Below are positions 1-9,052 of a stretch of 64,000 nt of DNA, piece after piece (positions within the stretch are counted from its first letter, which is position 1; the number at the start of each line of letters is the position of its first letter). The DNA comes from Solwaraspora sp. WMMD792 (GTDB lineage: Bacteria > Actinomycetota > Actinomycetes > Mycobacteriales > Micromonosporaceae), in assembly GCF_029626105.1 (NCBI RefSeq), contig NZ_JARUBH010000009.1, positions 4,030,001 through 4,094,000 of the forward strand. The letters are read 5' to 3'. Under the pieces are notes generated by a model. It worked only from the letters and a program-made list of their open reading frames with translations, ran no database searches and was not told where the DNA came from. A program made the translations under genes and the position numbers.

Positions 1-370
1 CGCCTGCGGCCACCGTACGGACCGCCGCGACCAGCTCCGCCGACGGCACGTCCTTGAGCAGGAAGCCGCTGGCACCCGCGCGGAGCCCGTCGAACGCGTA
101 CTCGTCGAGGTCGAACGTGGTCAGGATGAGAACCTTGGTCGCCGGGCAGTGCGTCACGATGTCGGAGGTCGCCTCGATGCCGTCCATGATCGGCATCCGC
201 ACATCCATCAGCACCACGTCCGGTCGCCGGTCGCGGGCCAGCAGCGCGCCGGCCCGCCCGTCGCCGGCCTCCCCGACGACGCGCAGGCCCGATGCCGCGC
301 CGAGAACCATCGCCATGCCCTCGCGCACGAGCTCCTGGTCGTCCACGAGCAGCAGCGTCGTCTCACTCAT
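1..370 (-). CDS. Response regulator, LuxR/NarL type, C-terminus beyond window edge
   Basis: Only the receiver domain is present; the frame runs open off the left edge, so the expected LuxR-type HTH output domain is not seen. The start is the ATG at 370-368, whose frame is closed upstream by a stop. The acidic pair D10-D11, the phospho-acceptor D56 in VVLMDVRMP, the switch threonines in ILTTFD and the conserved lysine in GFLLKD are all visible. It follows the histidine kinase gene by 12 bp on the same strand, so it is the partner of that kinase. The pair probably controls the ABC exporter genes upstream. The NarL assignment is inferred from the kinase type, since the output domain is missing. 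Confidence 0.9.
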   Translation of the reverse strand, partial: MSETTLLLVDDQELVREGMAMVLGAASGLRVVGEAGDGRAGALLARDRRPDVVLMDVRMPIMDGIEATSDIVTHCPATKVLILTTFDLDEYAFDGLRAGASGFLLKDVPSAELVAAVRTVAAG

Positions 371-377
371 CGGCGTC

Positions 378-409
378 CTTGCTCATCGGGGCTCTTGCTC
401 ATCGGGGTT
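378..409. repeat. 16-bp tandem repeat at kinase/regulator junction
   Basis: CTTGCTCATCGGGG occurs at 378-391 and again at 394-407, with a decayed third copy from 410. The repeat forms the last codons of the histidine kinase and the gap before the response regulator. It places several ATG triplets close together, but only the ATG at 370 opens the regulator frame. Confidence 0.7.
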
Positions 410-1564
410 CTTGCTCGGATGGGGCAGGGTGACCCGCACGGCCCAGCCGATCGGCCGGCGACCGGTCTCGACCGTACCGCCGTAGAGCGCGACCCTCTCG
501 GCCAGGGCGATCAGTCCCTGCTCACTGCCGACCGAGGGGGCCGGAGCGCTGCCCCGACCGTCGTCGGTGATCTCGACCCGGATGGGATCGGCTGAGTAGT
601 CGAGGTCGACGCGGACCTCGGTCGGCTGCTCGGCGTACCGCAGGGCGTTCGTCAGCGACTCCTGGACCACCCGGAACACCACGCGTTGCAGACCGGCCGA
701 CTCGACATCGGACCCCCGGCGGCGCAGTGTCACCGGCAGGCCGGCGATCCGGAATGTCTCGACCAGGGTCTCCAGGTCGCCCGGGGTGTCCAGGCCGCCG
801 TCGCGCAGGACACCGAGCAGCCGGCGCATGTCCTTCATCGCCTCCCGGCCAAGGTTGGCGAGCCGCTCCACCGCTGCGCGCGACCGTTGTGGATCGGAGT
901 CGGCCACGGCCGTGGCACCGTCAGCCAGCCGTACCATCATGGTGAGGTTGTGCGCGACGATGTCGTGCATGTCGCGGGCGATCCGAGCCCGTTCCCGGCC
1001 CGCCGCCAACTGACCCTCCTGCTCCTTCTCCCGGGCGAGCCGGGTCGCCCGGTCGAGCAGTGCGTGCAGGTAGCGACGGCGGGTGGCGACGTTCACTCCG
1101 ACCAGCACCGAGCCCACCGCGGCGGCGATCAGGGGAAGCGCGACGGGCTGCAACGCGGCGTACCCGTTGCGCACGACGTTCTCCCCGGCCATGACCACGA
1201 CGGTGACCACCCCGCCGATGATCCCGGCGCGGGTCGAGCGGTAGACGGCCAGTGAGTACGACACGACCATGAACGGAATCAGCTGGGCCGACTCGCTCAC
1301 CAGGTCGCCCGCCACCACCACCAGCAGCACCCACCACGGCCGCGACCGCCAGGCCAGCAACGACAGGGCCACCACCGTGTTGACCCCGATCGCCCACCAG
1401 TCCCAGGTCTGCGGCAGGCGGAACCCGATACCGGTGTCGAAGCCGAGCGCCAGACAGAACAGCACGACGGGCCAGATCCCCAGCCAGGAGTGGCGTGCCC
1501 AGAACGCGCGCACCGCGCCCGCCGGGGACGACGGACGCGATGCTGCCTCGGAGCCGGTGGACAC
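383..1564 (-). CDS. Two-component sensor histidine kinase, DesK/NarX-like (HisKA_3)
   Basis: A 393-residue membrane sensor kinase that autophosphorylates and passes phosphate to the adjacent response regulator. About five hydrophobic segments fill residues 30-165 with almost no extracytoplasmic domain, so it probably senses within or at the membrane. The HisKA_3 box ERARIARDMHDIVAH follows, with phospho-acceptor H200. The ATP-binding part shows an N box (VVQESLTNALRYA), a G1-type motif (ITDDGRGSA) and a G2-like GLIALAERVALYGG. The start is a GTG two bases after the permease stop, so it is co-transcribed with the ABC genes. This is the usual arrangement of exporter-linked sensor pairs in actinomycetes. 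The stimulus is unknown. Confidence 0.92.
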   Translation of the reverse strand: MSTGSEAASRPSSPAGAVRAFWARHSWLGIWPVVLFCLALGFDTGIGFRLPQTWDWWAIGVNTVVALSLLAWRSRPWWVLLVVVAGDLVSESAQLIPFMVVSYSLAVYRSTRAGIIGGVVTVVVMAGENVVRNGYAALQPVALPLIAAAVGSVLVGVNVATRRRYLHALLDRATRLAREKEQEGQLAAGRERARIARDMHDIVAHNLTMMVRLADGATAVADSDPQRSRAAVERLANLGREAMKDMRRLLGVLRDGGLDTPGDLETLVETFRIAGLPVTLRRRGSDVESAGLQRVVFRVVQESLTNALRYAEQPTEVRVDLDYSADPIRVEITDDGRGSAPAPSVGSEQGLIALAERVALYGGTVETGRRPIGWAVRVTLPHPSKNPDEQEPR

Positions 1565-1566
1565 CG

Positions 1567-2364
1567 TCAGGCGTCCCTGCGGACCAGGGCAGCGCCGCCG
1601 AACACAGCGGGAACGCCCAGCCAGGCCAGCACGACCGGCAGATCGGTGGAGACCGGGTCGGTCATCACGCCCGACACCGCCTGCGGGAACGCCAGGCCGG
1701 TCAGGTCGATCTGCAGCATGGCGTTCAGCAGAGCCAGCATGATCGGCAACAACAGGACGACGCCCAGCGCGAGGCTGACTCCGAGCGCGGTGCTGCGGAA
1801 CGCGAGGGTCACGGCAAAGGCGAACAGGGCCACGATGACGCAGTATCCGACCTCCGTGCCGAGCACCGCGACACCGGGTCCGAACGGTATTGCGGAGAAC
1901 CCGACGCCGCGCAGCAGCGGGACAGCGGCCATGAACACAATGGTCAGCACGATGGCCGCCAGCAGGGCCGCAGCGACAGCGACGACGGCGGCCTTCGCGG
2001 CCATCACGGCAAGCCGCCGGGGCGCGGCGATCAGGGTGGTCCGGATCGCGCCGGTCGCGTACTCGGAGCCGACCGCGAGGACCGCGAGAACCACGACACC
2101 GATCTGCAGGCCGGCTCTGGCCATACCCATCGAGTCGGTCAGGGCCCGCGTGGCGTTCAGACTCCCGATCTCACTCGCCGGTCCGTAGGAGAGCAGTTGC
2201 AGAAGCCCGCCGGCCAGGCCCAGCCCGACCGCGCAGAGCGCGGCGACCGCCACCGACCGGAGAGTACGGAGCTTGGTCCACTCCGCCGCGGCCAGACGTG
2301 ACAGGCTCAGCCGGACCTGCGGGCTCCCGGTGCTCGATGCAACGGTGCGGATGGTGTCGTTCAT
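1567..2364 (-). CDS. ABC transporter permease, ABC-2 type exporter
   Basis: A 265-residue integral membrane protein with about six hydrophobic helices. The N-terminal amphipathic AAEWTKLRTLRS motif is typical of ABC-2 permeases paired with antibiotic or lantibiotic exporters in actinobacteria. It starts with an ATG that overlaps the ATPase stop by 4 bp, so the two are translationally coupled and should form one transporter. The two-component genes directly downstream suggest a drug or cell-envelope stress exporter. No substrate can be read from the sequence. Confidence 0.88.
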   Translation of the reverse strand: MNDTIRTVASSTGSPQVRLSLSRLAAAEWTKLRTLRSVAVAALCAVGLGLAGGLLQLLSYGPASEIGSLNATRALTDSMGMARAGLQIGVVVLAVLAVGSEYATGAIRTTLIAAPRRLAVMAAKAAVVAVAAALLAAIVLTIVFMAAVPLLRGVGFSAIPFGPGVAVLGTEVGYCVIVALFAFAVTLAFRSTALGVSLALGVVLLLPIMLALLNAMLQIDLTGLAFPQAVSGVMTDPVSTDLPVVLAWLGVPAVFGGAALVRRDA

Positions 2365-3275
2365 GCCAGTGCTCCCTCTGCGGTGTGGCGGGCATGGCCC
2401 TGGGTGAGGGCCAGGTAGGCGTCCTCCAGCGAGGCGGGGACGGTGGTGTTCTCGTACAGCAGGATGTCGTGACGGTTGGCCAGCATGGCGATCTCGCGCG
2501 CGGCCATCCCGGTGATCTCCAGGGTGCCGTCCGGCCGTTGCAGGACGACCGCACCCCTGGTGCGCAGCACGGTCCCCAGGTCCTCCGACCGGTCCGTGCG
2601 TACCCGGGTCGACTGGGTCGCGTAGCGGGAGATCAGCTCGTCGACGGTGGCGTCGGCGAGCACCCGCCCGCGGCCGAGCACGATCAGCCGGTCCGCGGTC
2701 TGCGCCAGCTCGCCCATCAGGTGGCTGGAGACCAGGACCGCCCGGCCTTCGCTGGCGAACGACCGCAACAGCGACCGGATCCAGATGATGCCGTCCGGGT
2801 CGAGACCGTTGACCGGCTCGTCCAGCAGCAGAGCGGCCGGGTCGCCGAGCAGGGCCGAGGCGAGACCGAGTCGCTGACGCATGCCGAGGGAGAAGTCGCG
2901 TACCCGCTTGTTCGCCACGTTCGCCAGCCCGACCAGTTCAAGTACCTCGTCGACGCGGCGGTCGGGGATGCCGTGGGTGTGGGCGAGCACCCGCAGATGG
3001 TTCCGGGCGCTGCGGGCCGGATAGATCGACTCGGCGTCGATGTGCGCGCCGACCATCCGCAGCGGGGCGTCGAGTTCGCGGTAGGGGCGGCCGTCGATGT
3101 GGCAGTGGCCGGAGGTGGGCCGGTCCAGACCGACCATCATCCGCATCGTGGTGGACTTGCCGGCGCCGTTCGGTCCGATGAAGCCGGTGACGACGCCGGG
3201 GTCGAGCCGGAAGGAGACTCCCTCCACCGCTGCCGTGGCGCCGAACATCTTGGTCAGCTCGTGCACTTCGATCAT
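2361..3275 (-). CDS. ABC exporter ATP-binding protein
   Basis: A 304-residue ATPase driving the adjacent permease. Visible motifs are Walker A (GPNGAGKST), the signature (FSLGMRQRLGLASAL), Walker B (ALLLDEPVNGLD) and the switch histidine (VLVSSHLM). The C-terminal extension of about 90 residues is typical of DrrA/CcmA-like exporters. I chose the ATG at 3275 because the protein begins there with the family's MIEVHELTKMF; the frame stays open further upstream but that stretch has no family similarity. First gene of an ATPase-permease-kinase-regulator operon, transcribed away from the amino-acid importer. Confidence 0.93.
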   Translation of the reverse strand: MIEVHELTKMFGATAAVEGVSFRLDPGVVTGFIGPNGAGKSTTMRMMVGLDRPTSGHCHIDGRPYRELDAPLRMVGAHIDAESIYPARSARNHLRVLAHTHGIPDRRVDEVLELVGLANVANKRVRDFSLGMRQRLGLASALLGDPAALLLDEPVNGLDPDGIIWIRSLLRSFASEGRAVLVSSHLMGELAQTADRLIVLGRGRVLADATVDELISRYATQSTRVRTDRSEDLGTVLRTRGAVVLQRPDGTLEITGMAAREIAMLANRHDILLYENTTVPASLEDAYLALTQGHARHTAEGALA

Positions 3276-3332
3276 GCAGATGACGCTACGGCTGGCCGGG
3301 GTCACCGCCATCGAACCGCAGTTCCCTCCGCC

Positions 3333-3352
3333 GGTGGTACCCAGGTACCACC
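3333..3352. promoter_or_regulatory. Perfect 20-bp palindrome in divergent promoter region
   Basis: GGTGGTACC at 3333-3341 and GGTACCACC at 3344-3352 are perfect inverted arms around CA. The site lies 58 bp upstream of the exporter ATPase (minus) and 100 bp upstream of the binding-protein gene (plus). It suits a dimeric regulator, most simply the response regulator at 1-370 controlling its own exporter operon. Confidence 0.6.
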
Positions 3353-3451
3353 CGGTGCGGGCGACAACCATTGATCGCCGGGCCGGCGGCTGATCGAATG
3401 TAGTCCCGCCGGCCCGGCGGGAGCACCGCGGCCCAATCGTCAAGGAGCCTC

Positions 3452-4318
3452 ATGAGCATGTCCCGTCGGAGGGTGGGTCTACTGGGTACGGTGTCGGTCC
3501 TGGTGGCTGTCGCCGGCTGCTCGCCGCAGCCGGAGGACCCGCCGGTCGACCCGCCGACGCCGGACGCGTGCAACCCACAGTGGTTGGACACCATCGTGCC
3601 CGGGACGTTGACCGTCGGCACCGACCAGCCGGCGTACCCGCCGTGGTTCGTCGACGACGCTCCGGAGAGCGGCGCCGGGTTCGAAAGCGCGGTGGCGTAC
3701 GCGGTCGCCAACCAGCTCGGCTACGAACCGGACAAGGTGAGTTGGGTACGGGTGCCGTTCAACAACGCCATCGCCCCCGGGCCGAAAAACTTCGACGTCG
3801 ACATCAACCAGTTTTCCATCACCGAGGAGCGCCGCGCCGCCGTCGACTTCTCCAGCCCGTACTACGACGTCAGCCAGGCGGTGATCGCGCTGGACGGGAC
3901 GCCGGCCGCCGCCGCGACGACCCTGGCCGACCTGCGGGACGTCAAGCTCGGCGCCCAGGTCGGCACGACCAGCTTCCGGGCGATCACCGAGGTGGTTGTC
4001 CCGGCGGCCGAGCCGGCGGTGTTCAACAACAACGACGACGCCAAGGCCGCGCTGCGCAACGGCAGCATCGACGCGCTGGTGCTGGACCTGCCGACCGCGT
4101 TCTACGTGACCGCCGCCGAGATCGACGACGCGACGATCGTCGGGCAGCTGGCGCAGCCGTCCGGCCAGCCGGAGCAGTTCGGCATGGTGCTCGACAAGGG
4201 GTCGCCGTTGACGGCCTGCGTCAGCGCCGCCGTCGACGAACTGCGCGACAACGGCACCCTGGACAGCCTGCAGGCCGAATGGCTGGCCGACGTGGCCGGC
4301 GCGCCGGTCCTGTCCTGA
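3452..4318 (+). CDS. Amino-acid ABC transporter substrate-binding lipoprotein
   Basis: A 288-residue family 3 solute-binding protein. It has a lipoprotein signal peptide ending in the lipobox VAGC and a proline-rich linker, then the family's opening strand (GTLTVGTDQPAYPPWF). Later blocks such as FDVDINQFSITEERRAAVDFSSPYY are characteristic of polar amino-acid binders. It is expected to be anchored on the outer face of the membrane and to deliver ligand to the permease that follows. AAGGAG at 3442-3447 precedes two possible ATGs, 3452 and 3458, with spacings of 4 and 10 bases, so the exact start is uncertain by two codons. Confidence 0.93.
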   Translation: MSMSRRRVGLLGTVSVLVAVAGCSPQPEDPPVDPPTPDACNPQWLDTIVPGTLTVGTDQPAYPPWFVDDAPESGAGFESAVAYAVANQLGYEPDKVSWVRVPFNNAIAPGPKNFDVDINQFSITEERRAAVDFSSPYYDVSQAVIALDGTPAAAATTLADLRDVKLGAQVGTTSFRAITEVVVPAAEPAVFNNNDDAKAALRNGSIDALVLDLPTAFYVTAAEIDDATIVGQLAQPSGQPEQFGMVLDKGSPLTACVSAAVDELRDNGTLDSLQAEWLADVAGAPVLS

Positions 4319-4320
4319 CG

Positions 4321-5202
4321 GTGAGCGGGTCCACCGCAGCGGCGGCCGGCAGCGCCGACGGCTATCAGCCCAGTGAGCTGCAGCGGCGGCGGGACGCGTA
4401 CCGCCGTCGGCAGAGCGTCCGGTCGGTGCTGATCGCCGCCGGTTCCACGGCCGTGCTCGGTGCTCTGCTGGTGGCAGCGGTCGCGAACTCCCCCGGCTGG
4501 CCGCGGGTCCAGCAGTCGTTCTTCGACCCGGCCGTGGCGGCGCAGGCGCTGCCGGCGGTGCTACGTGGACTCTGGCTCAACGTACGGCTGCTGGTGTTCT
4601 GCGCCGCCGGGGCGCTGGCGCTGGGGTTGGCGATCGCGCTGGCCCGGACCCTGCGCCCGGCGGTGTTCTTTCCACTTCGGGCCGCCGCAACCTCCTACAC
4701 GTACGTGTTCCGGGGCGCCCCGCTGATCATCGTGCTGTACCTGTTCACCTTCGGGGTGCCGGGGCTGCGGCTCGCCGGCACCCCGTCGGTGCTGGTGCTC
4801 GGCGGCTGCGCGCTGGTCATCACCTACGGCGCCTACCTGGCGGAGGTGTTCCGGGCCGGTATCGAATCGGTGCACCCGGCGCAGCGGGCCGCCGCCCGGT
4901 CGCTGGGGCTCAGCCACGCGCAGACGATGCGGCACGTGGTGCTGCCGCAGGCGGTTCGGCGGGTCGCGCCGCCGCTACTCAACGACCTGGTGGCGCTGCA
5001 GAAGGACGTCGGGCTGATCTCCCTGGCCGGCCCGGTCGACGCGATCCGCGCCGCCCAGATCGAGACCGCCACCAGCTACAACTTCACCCCGTACGTGGTG
5101 GCCGGGGTGCTGTTCATCCTGATGGCGATCCCGCTGGTGGCGGTGACCGACTGGGTGACCATGCGGGCCGCCCGGCGGCAGACCTGGGCCGGCGCGGCAT
5201 GA
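4321..5202 (+). CDS. Amino-acid ABC transporter permease (HisM/GlnP type)
   Basis: A 293-residue permease. About 50 N-terminal residues are polar or basic, followed by one anchor helix and the conserved BPD_transp_1 core with at least four more helices. The amino-acid permease signature is clear (FRGAPLIIVLYLFTFG). The EAA loop that contacts the ATPase is also present (RAAARSLGLSHAQTMRHVVLPQA). The GTG at 4321, two bases after the lipoprotein stop, is taken as start; the frame is open further upstream but only as a shadow of the binding protein. Its stop overlaps the ATPase start by 4 bp. Confidence 0.92.
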   Translation: MSGSTAAAAGSADGYQPSELQRRRDAYRRRQSVRSVLIAAGSTAVLGALLVAAVANSPGWPRVQQSFFDPAVAAQALPAVLRGLWLNVRLLVFCAAGALALGLAIALARTLRPAVFFPLRAAATSYTYVFRGAPLIIVLYLFTFGVPGLRLAGTPSVLVLGGCALVITYGAYLAEVFRAGIESVHPAQRAAARSLGLSHAQTMRHVVLPQAVRRVAPPLLNDLVALQKDVGLISLAGPVDAIRAAQIETATSYNFTPYVVAGVLFILMAIPLVAVTDWVTMRAARRQTWAGAA

Positions 5203-5993
5203 CGCCGACGGCGGATCCGGCCCGGCCCGGCGAGCCACCGGTGGGCGGGCCACCGGTGCTGGCCTGTGCCGGGGTTCGCAAGGTCTTCGGCGACCGGGTC
5301 GTGCTGCGCGACCTCAGCCTCGACGTGGCCGAACACGAGGTGGTAGCCCTGATCGGCGGCAGCGGCTCCGGCAAGTCGACCCTGCTGCGGTGCGTCAACC
5401 TGCTGGAGACCGTCGACGACGGGATGATCCACCTGGACGGTCGGGACATCACCGACCCACGGGTCGACCCGGACCAGGTGCGGCAACGGATCGGGCTGGT
5501 CTTCCAGTCGTACAACCTCTTCCCGCATCTGACCGTGCTGGACAACGTCACGCTGGCGCCACGCAAGGTGCACCGGCTTGCGCGGGCGCGGGCCGAGCAG
5601 CGGGCGATGGAACTGCTGGACCGGGTCGGGTTGGCCGATCAGGCGAGGCAGTACCCGGACCGGCTCTCCGGCGGCCAGCAGCAGCGGGCAGCGATCGCCC
5701 GGACCCTGGTCAACGCACCCCGGCTGCTGCTGCTCGACGAGGTCACCTCGGCGCTGGACCCGGAACTCGTCGGCGAGGTGCTGGCCCTGATCCGGGAACT
5801 GAAGGGTGACGGGATGACGATGCTGATCGCCACCCACGAGATGGCCTTCGCCCGGGAGGTCGCCGACCGGGTCTGCTTCCTGGCCGACGGTGCCATCTGC
5901 GAACAAGGGCCGCCGCAGCGGGTGCTCGGTGCGCCCGAGCACCCGCGTACCCGGCAGTTCCTGCGCCGGGTCACCGGCAGCGGGACAGGCTGA
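5199..5993 (+). CDS. Amino-acid ABC transporter ATP-binding protein (GlnQ-like)
   Basis: A 264-residue ATPase that energises the preceding permease. It has Walker A (GGSGSGKST), the Q-loop ([14 protein letters not shown]), the signature ([15 protein letters not shown]), Walker B ([14 protein letters not shown]) and the H-loop (IATHEMAFA). The family-typical length and the [16 protein letters not shown] block point to polar amino acids. The ATG overlaps the permease stop by 4 bp. Its 3' end overlaps the end of the convergent egtD gene by 23 bp, so the two transcription units collide tail to tail. Confidence 0.94.
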   Translation: MTPTADPARPGEPPVGGPPVLACAGVRKVFGDRVVLRDLSLDVAEHEVVALIGGSGSGKSTLLRCVNLLETVDDGMIHLDGRDITDPRVDPDQVRQRIGLVFQSYNLFPHLTVLDNVTLAPRKVHRLARARAEQRAMELLDRVGLADQARQYPDRLSGGQQQRAAIARTLVNAPRLLLLDEVTSALDPELVGEVLALIRELKGDGMTMLIATHEMAFAREVADRVCFLADGAICEQGPPQRVLGAPEHPRTRQFLRRVTGSGTG

Positions 5994-6933
5994 TCGCGAA
6001 CCGGCCGGCCGGGTCGGTCCACCAGTGGGTCAACTCGAATCCGGCGGCGGCCAGCTCGGCGCTCACCCCGGCCCGGCGGAACTTCGCCGACACCTCGGTC
6101 CGGATCTCCTCGCCGGCGGTGAAGCTCACCGGCAGGTCGAGATCGGCCACGTACACCCGCATGTCCCGGTCGGCGCGCAGCCGCATCTCGATCCACTCCC
6201 GGTCGGGGTCCCAGAGCGCGACGTGCCGGAACGCCGCCGGGTCGAAGTCGGCACCGAGCTGCTGGTTCAGTACGCGCAGCACGTTGCGGTTGAACTCGCC
6301 GGTCACCCCTTGGCTGTCGTCGTAGGCGGCGACCAGGGTGGCCGGGTCCTTGACCAGGTCGGTGCCGAGCAGCAGCCAGCCGCCGGCGCCGAGCACCCCG
6401 CGCAGCGCGGCCAGGAACTCGGCCCGTTCGTCCGGCACCAGGTTGCCGATGGTGCCGCCGAGGAACGCGACGAGCCGGTCGTCGCCGGCCGGGATCCGGT
6501 CAAGGTGACGGGTGAAGTCGCCGACAACCGCGTGGACCGGCAGACCCGGGTAGTCCCGGTCGATGGCGGTGGCGGCGTCGCGCAGCGCCGCCTCGGAGAC
6601 GTCCAACGGCACGAACAGGTCGAGGCTGCCCTGCCGGCGCAGCGCGTCGAGCAGCAGCCGGGTCTTCTCCGACGAACCGGAGCCGAGCTCGACCAGGGTC
6701 CGGGCCCGGGTGACGGCGGCGATGTCGTCGGCGTGGGCGGCCAACGCGGCCCGCTCGGCCCGGGTCGGGTAGTACTCCGGCAGGGCGGTGATGCGTTCGA
6801 ACAGTTCGCTGCCGTACTTGTCGTAGAACCACTTCGGGGGCAGCCATTTCGGGTCGGCGGTGAGTCCGGCGCGGGCGTCGGTCCGCAGCGCGTGCCGCTG
6901 GTCGGCGTCGGTCAGCTCGATGTCGATCCGCAC
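5971..6933 (-). CDS. egtD: L-histidine N-alpha-methyltransferase
   Basis: A 320-residue SAM-dependent enzyme that trimethylates histidine to hercynine, the first step of ergothioneine synthesis. Length and sequence fit the family. Visible blocks are the N-terminal [19 protein letters not shown], the SAM-binding [19 protein letters not shown], and [10 protein letters not shown]. The C-terminal RTEVSAKF segment carries the conserved glutamate region that holds substrate. The GTG at 6933 begins a protein of the right length and overlaps egtC by 22 bp. Last gene of the egtABCD operon. Its end overlaps the convergent amino-acid importer. Confidence 0.95.
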   Translation of the reverse strand: MRIDIELTDADQRHALRTDARAGLTADPKWLPPKWFYDKYGSELFERITALPEYYPTRAERAALAAHADDIAAVTRARTLVELGSGSSEKTRLLLDALRRQGSLDLFVPLDVSEAALRDAATAIDRDYPGLPVHAVVGDFTRHLDRIPAGDDRLVAFLGGTIGNLVPDERAEFLAALRGVLGAGGWLLLGTDLVKDPATLVAAYDDSQGVTGEFNRNVLRVLNQQLGADFDPAAFRHVALWDPDREWIEMRLRADRDMRVYVADLDLPVSFTAGEEIRTEVSAKFRRAGVSAELAAAGFELTHWWTDPAGRFAISLSRCR

Positions 6934-7664
6934 AGATCCTCCACGGTGTAGGTGTGCCGGTCGGCGACGACGAGCCGGCGGTCGGCGACCGGGTGCCAGG
7001 CCGGGTCGTCGTCGGACGGTTCGGAGGCGATGATCAGCCGCTCCGGCCCGGCGAGGACGGACAGGGAATGGCCGACAGCGCTGGCCCAGGCCCGTTCGCC
7101 GTCGGTGAGCAGCAGGTTGAGTCGGGACGCCGGAGCGGCGGCCAGTACGCCGGTGACGGTGTCGGTGATCGCCGTACCCGGGTCGGTGCCGGACCGCAGC
7201 CGGTGCCGCAGCAGCGCCCACAGCAGCGCCGAGTCGGTCGGCGCGTCGAGGGTGAGCAGGTCGGTCACCGGCAGGACGGCGGCCAGGGCGGCGACGCTGT
7301 CCGGCCAGCCGGCCACCACCCCGTTGTGGCTGAACAGCCAGCGCCCGTCGGTGAACGGCGCGCAGGCCGTCTCGCCGAACGGCATCCCGGGAGTCGCCGA
7401 GCGGACCGCGGCCAGCACCGCGTCGGCGGTGGTGGCCCGGCCCAGCTCGACCAGGCCGGGATCGGCCCAGATCGGCGCGGCCCGCCGGTAGCGGACCGGA
7501 CCGGTCGGGGTGTACCAGCCGACGCCGAAACCGTCGACGTTGACCGTGCCGCCGCCGCGCATGTCCCGGGGCGCCCAGGACTGGCGGTACAGGCCGTACG
7601 GCGGCTCGACCAGCAGCTGCGTCAGGCTGACCGGCGGGCCAAGGTAGAGCTGGTGGCGGCACAC
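6912..7664 (-). CDS. egtC: Gamma-glutamyl-hercynylcysteine S-oxide hydrolase, class II glutamine amidotransferase fold
   Basis: A 250-residue Ntn hydrolase that removes the gamma-glutamyl group from gamma-glutamyl hercynylcysteine sulfoxide. The protein opens MCRHQLYLG, so the catalytic Cys2 is exposed once the initiator is removed. [15 protein letters not shown] and the downstream [11 protein letters not shown] are class II amidotransferase hallmarks. The GTG start overlaps the egtB stop by one base (TAGTG), indicating coupled translation. It lies between egtB and egtD in the usual order. Confidence 0.94.
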   Translation of the reverse strand: MCRHQLYLGPPVSLTQLLVEPPYGLYRQSWAPRDMRGGGTVNVDGFGVGWYTPTGPVRYRRAAPIWADPGLVELGRATTADAVLAAVRSATPGMPFGETACAPFTDGRWLFSHNGVVAGWPDSVAALAAVLPVTDLLTLDAPTDSALLWALLRHRLRSGTDPGTAITDTVTGVLAAAPASRLNLLLTDGERAWASAVGHSLSVLAGPERLIIASEPSDDDPAWHPVADRRLVVADRHTYTVEDLCGSTSS

Positions 7665-9052
7665 TAGGCGGTCTCGCCGGGGTGCGGGTCACGGGCGGTA
7701 CGGAAACCGCTGAAGATCTGCCGGCGGATCGGGTAGTCCCAGTTGCGGAAGGTGCCCCGGCAGGCGGCGCGGTCGGTGCCGAACGAACCGCCGCGCAGCA
7801 CCCGGTAGTCGCGGCCGAAGAAGACCTCCGAGTATTCGCGGTACGGGAACGCCGCGAAGCCGGGGTAGCCGGTGAACCAGGTGTCGGTCCACTCCCACAC
7901 GTCGCCGATCAGCTGGTGCACCCCGGCCGGTGACGCGCCGGCCGGGTAGGCGCCGACCGGTGCCGGGTGCAGGTGCCGCTGGCCCAGGTTGGCGTGCTCG
8001 AGGCCGGGGTCGTCGTCGCCCCACGGGTAGCGGCGGGACCGGCCGGTGGCCGGGTCGAACCGGGCCGCCTTCTCCCATTCGGCCTCGGTGGGCAGCCGGC
8101 GGCCGGCCCAGCTGGCGTACGCCTGCGCCTCGTACCAGCCGACGTGCACCACCGGCTCGTCGGGCACGATCGCCGACCGCCGGCCGAACCGGGTGTAGCT
8201 GCCGTCGCCGTGCCAGTGCGCCGGCCCGCTGAGCCGGGCCTGCAGCCGGTGGGACCAGCCCTCGGCGCTCCACCACCGCTCGTCGTGGTAGCCGCCGTCG
8301 TCGATGAACCGCTGGTACCGGGCGTTGCTGACCGGCGCGCGGTCGATGAAGAAGGCCGGCACGTCGACGGTGTGCGCCGGGCGTTCGTTGTCCAGCGCCC
8401 ACGGCTCGGTGGAGGTGCCCATGGTGAACGGTCCGGCGGGGATCAGCGCCTCACCGTCGACGCCTTCGGCCGTCGCCGGCGGCGTCGGCGCGCCGGTGAG
8501 CACCGGCGGGCCGGCCCGCAGCTGGTGGGTGGCGAGCATCGTCTCGTCGTGCTGCTGCTCGTGCTGCACGATCATGCCGAAGGCGAAACCCTGCTCGACC
8601 AGTCGGCGGCCGTCGAACGTCACCGTGTCGAGCAGGTCGAGGACCTTGTCCCGGACGGTACGGGTGTACGCGCGCGCCTCGGCCGGGTCCAGCAGCGGCA
8701 ACGCCGGACGGTCGGCGCGAGCGTGTTTGAACGCGTCGTAGAGGTGGTCGATGTCGGCGCGGACCGGTTCCCGGCCGCCGACGTCGCGGACCAGCCACAG
8801 CTCCTCCTGGTTGCCGATGTGCGCCAGGTCCCAGACCAGGGGCGACATCAGCCGGGAGTGCTGGCGGACGAGGTCGTCGTCGTCGACCGGGTCGGTCAGG
8901 GTGCGGCTGCGCCGCCGCGCCCGGTCGAGGTCGGTGGCGAGCGCGGTACGCAGGTCGGCCGCAGCCGGCGTACGCGCGTCGGGCGCGGCCGCCGATCGTG
9001 GATCGCGCGTGGTCGGCGTCTGACGGGTCGGGTCGTAGGCTGTCTCGGTCAC
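7664..9052 (-). CDS. egtB: Hercynine oxygenase (gamma-glutamylcysteine-hercynine sulfoxide synthase)
   Basis: A 462-residue non-heme iron enzyme joining gamma-glutamylcysteine to hercynine with O2. An N-terminal DinB-like domain carries the iron ligands: H78 in LAHIGNQEE and the HX3HXE motif H164-H168-E170 in QHEQQHDE. The C-terminal half is the formylglycine-generating-enzyme/C-type-lectin fold ([37 protein letters not shown]). The GTG at 9052 is preceded by GGGGAGGAACCAG and overlaps the egtA stop by 4 bp. It is about 30 residues longer than mycobacterial EgtB because of an alanine-rich leader. Confidence 0.95.
   Translation of the reverse strand: MTETAYDPTRQTPTTRDPRSAAAPDARTPAAADLRTALATDLDRARRRSRTLTDPVDDDDLVRQHSRLMSPLVWDLAHIGNQEELWLVRDVGGREPVRADIDHLYDAFKHARADRPALPLLDPAEARAYTRTVRDKVLDLLDTVTFDGRRLVEQGFAFGMIVQHEQQHDETMLATHQLRAGPPVLTGAPTPPATAEGVDGEALIPAGPFTMGTSTEPWALDNERPAHTVDVPAFFIDRAPVSNARYQRFIDDGGYHDERWWSAEGWSHRLQARLSGPAHWHGDGSYTRFGRRSAIVPDEPVVHVGWYEAQAYASWAGRRLPTEAEWEKAARFDPATGRSRRYPWGDDDPGLEHANLGQRHLHPAPVGAYPAGASPAGVHQLIGDVWEWTDTWFTGYPGFAAFPYREYSEVFFGRDYRVLRGGSFGTDRAACRGTFRNWDYPIRRQIFSGFRTARDPHPGETA

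Noticed and set aside
3568-5202. A 544-codon open frame beginning inside the binding-protein gene
   Set aside because: Only the part from 4321 encodes the permease; the upstream part is Arg/Gln-rich shadow coding opposite to the real binding-protein frame.
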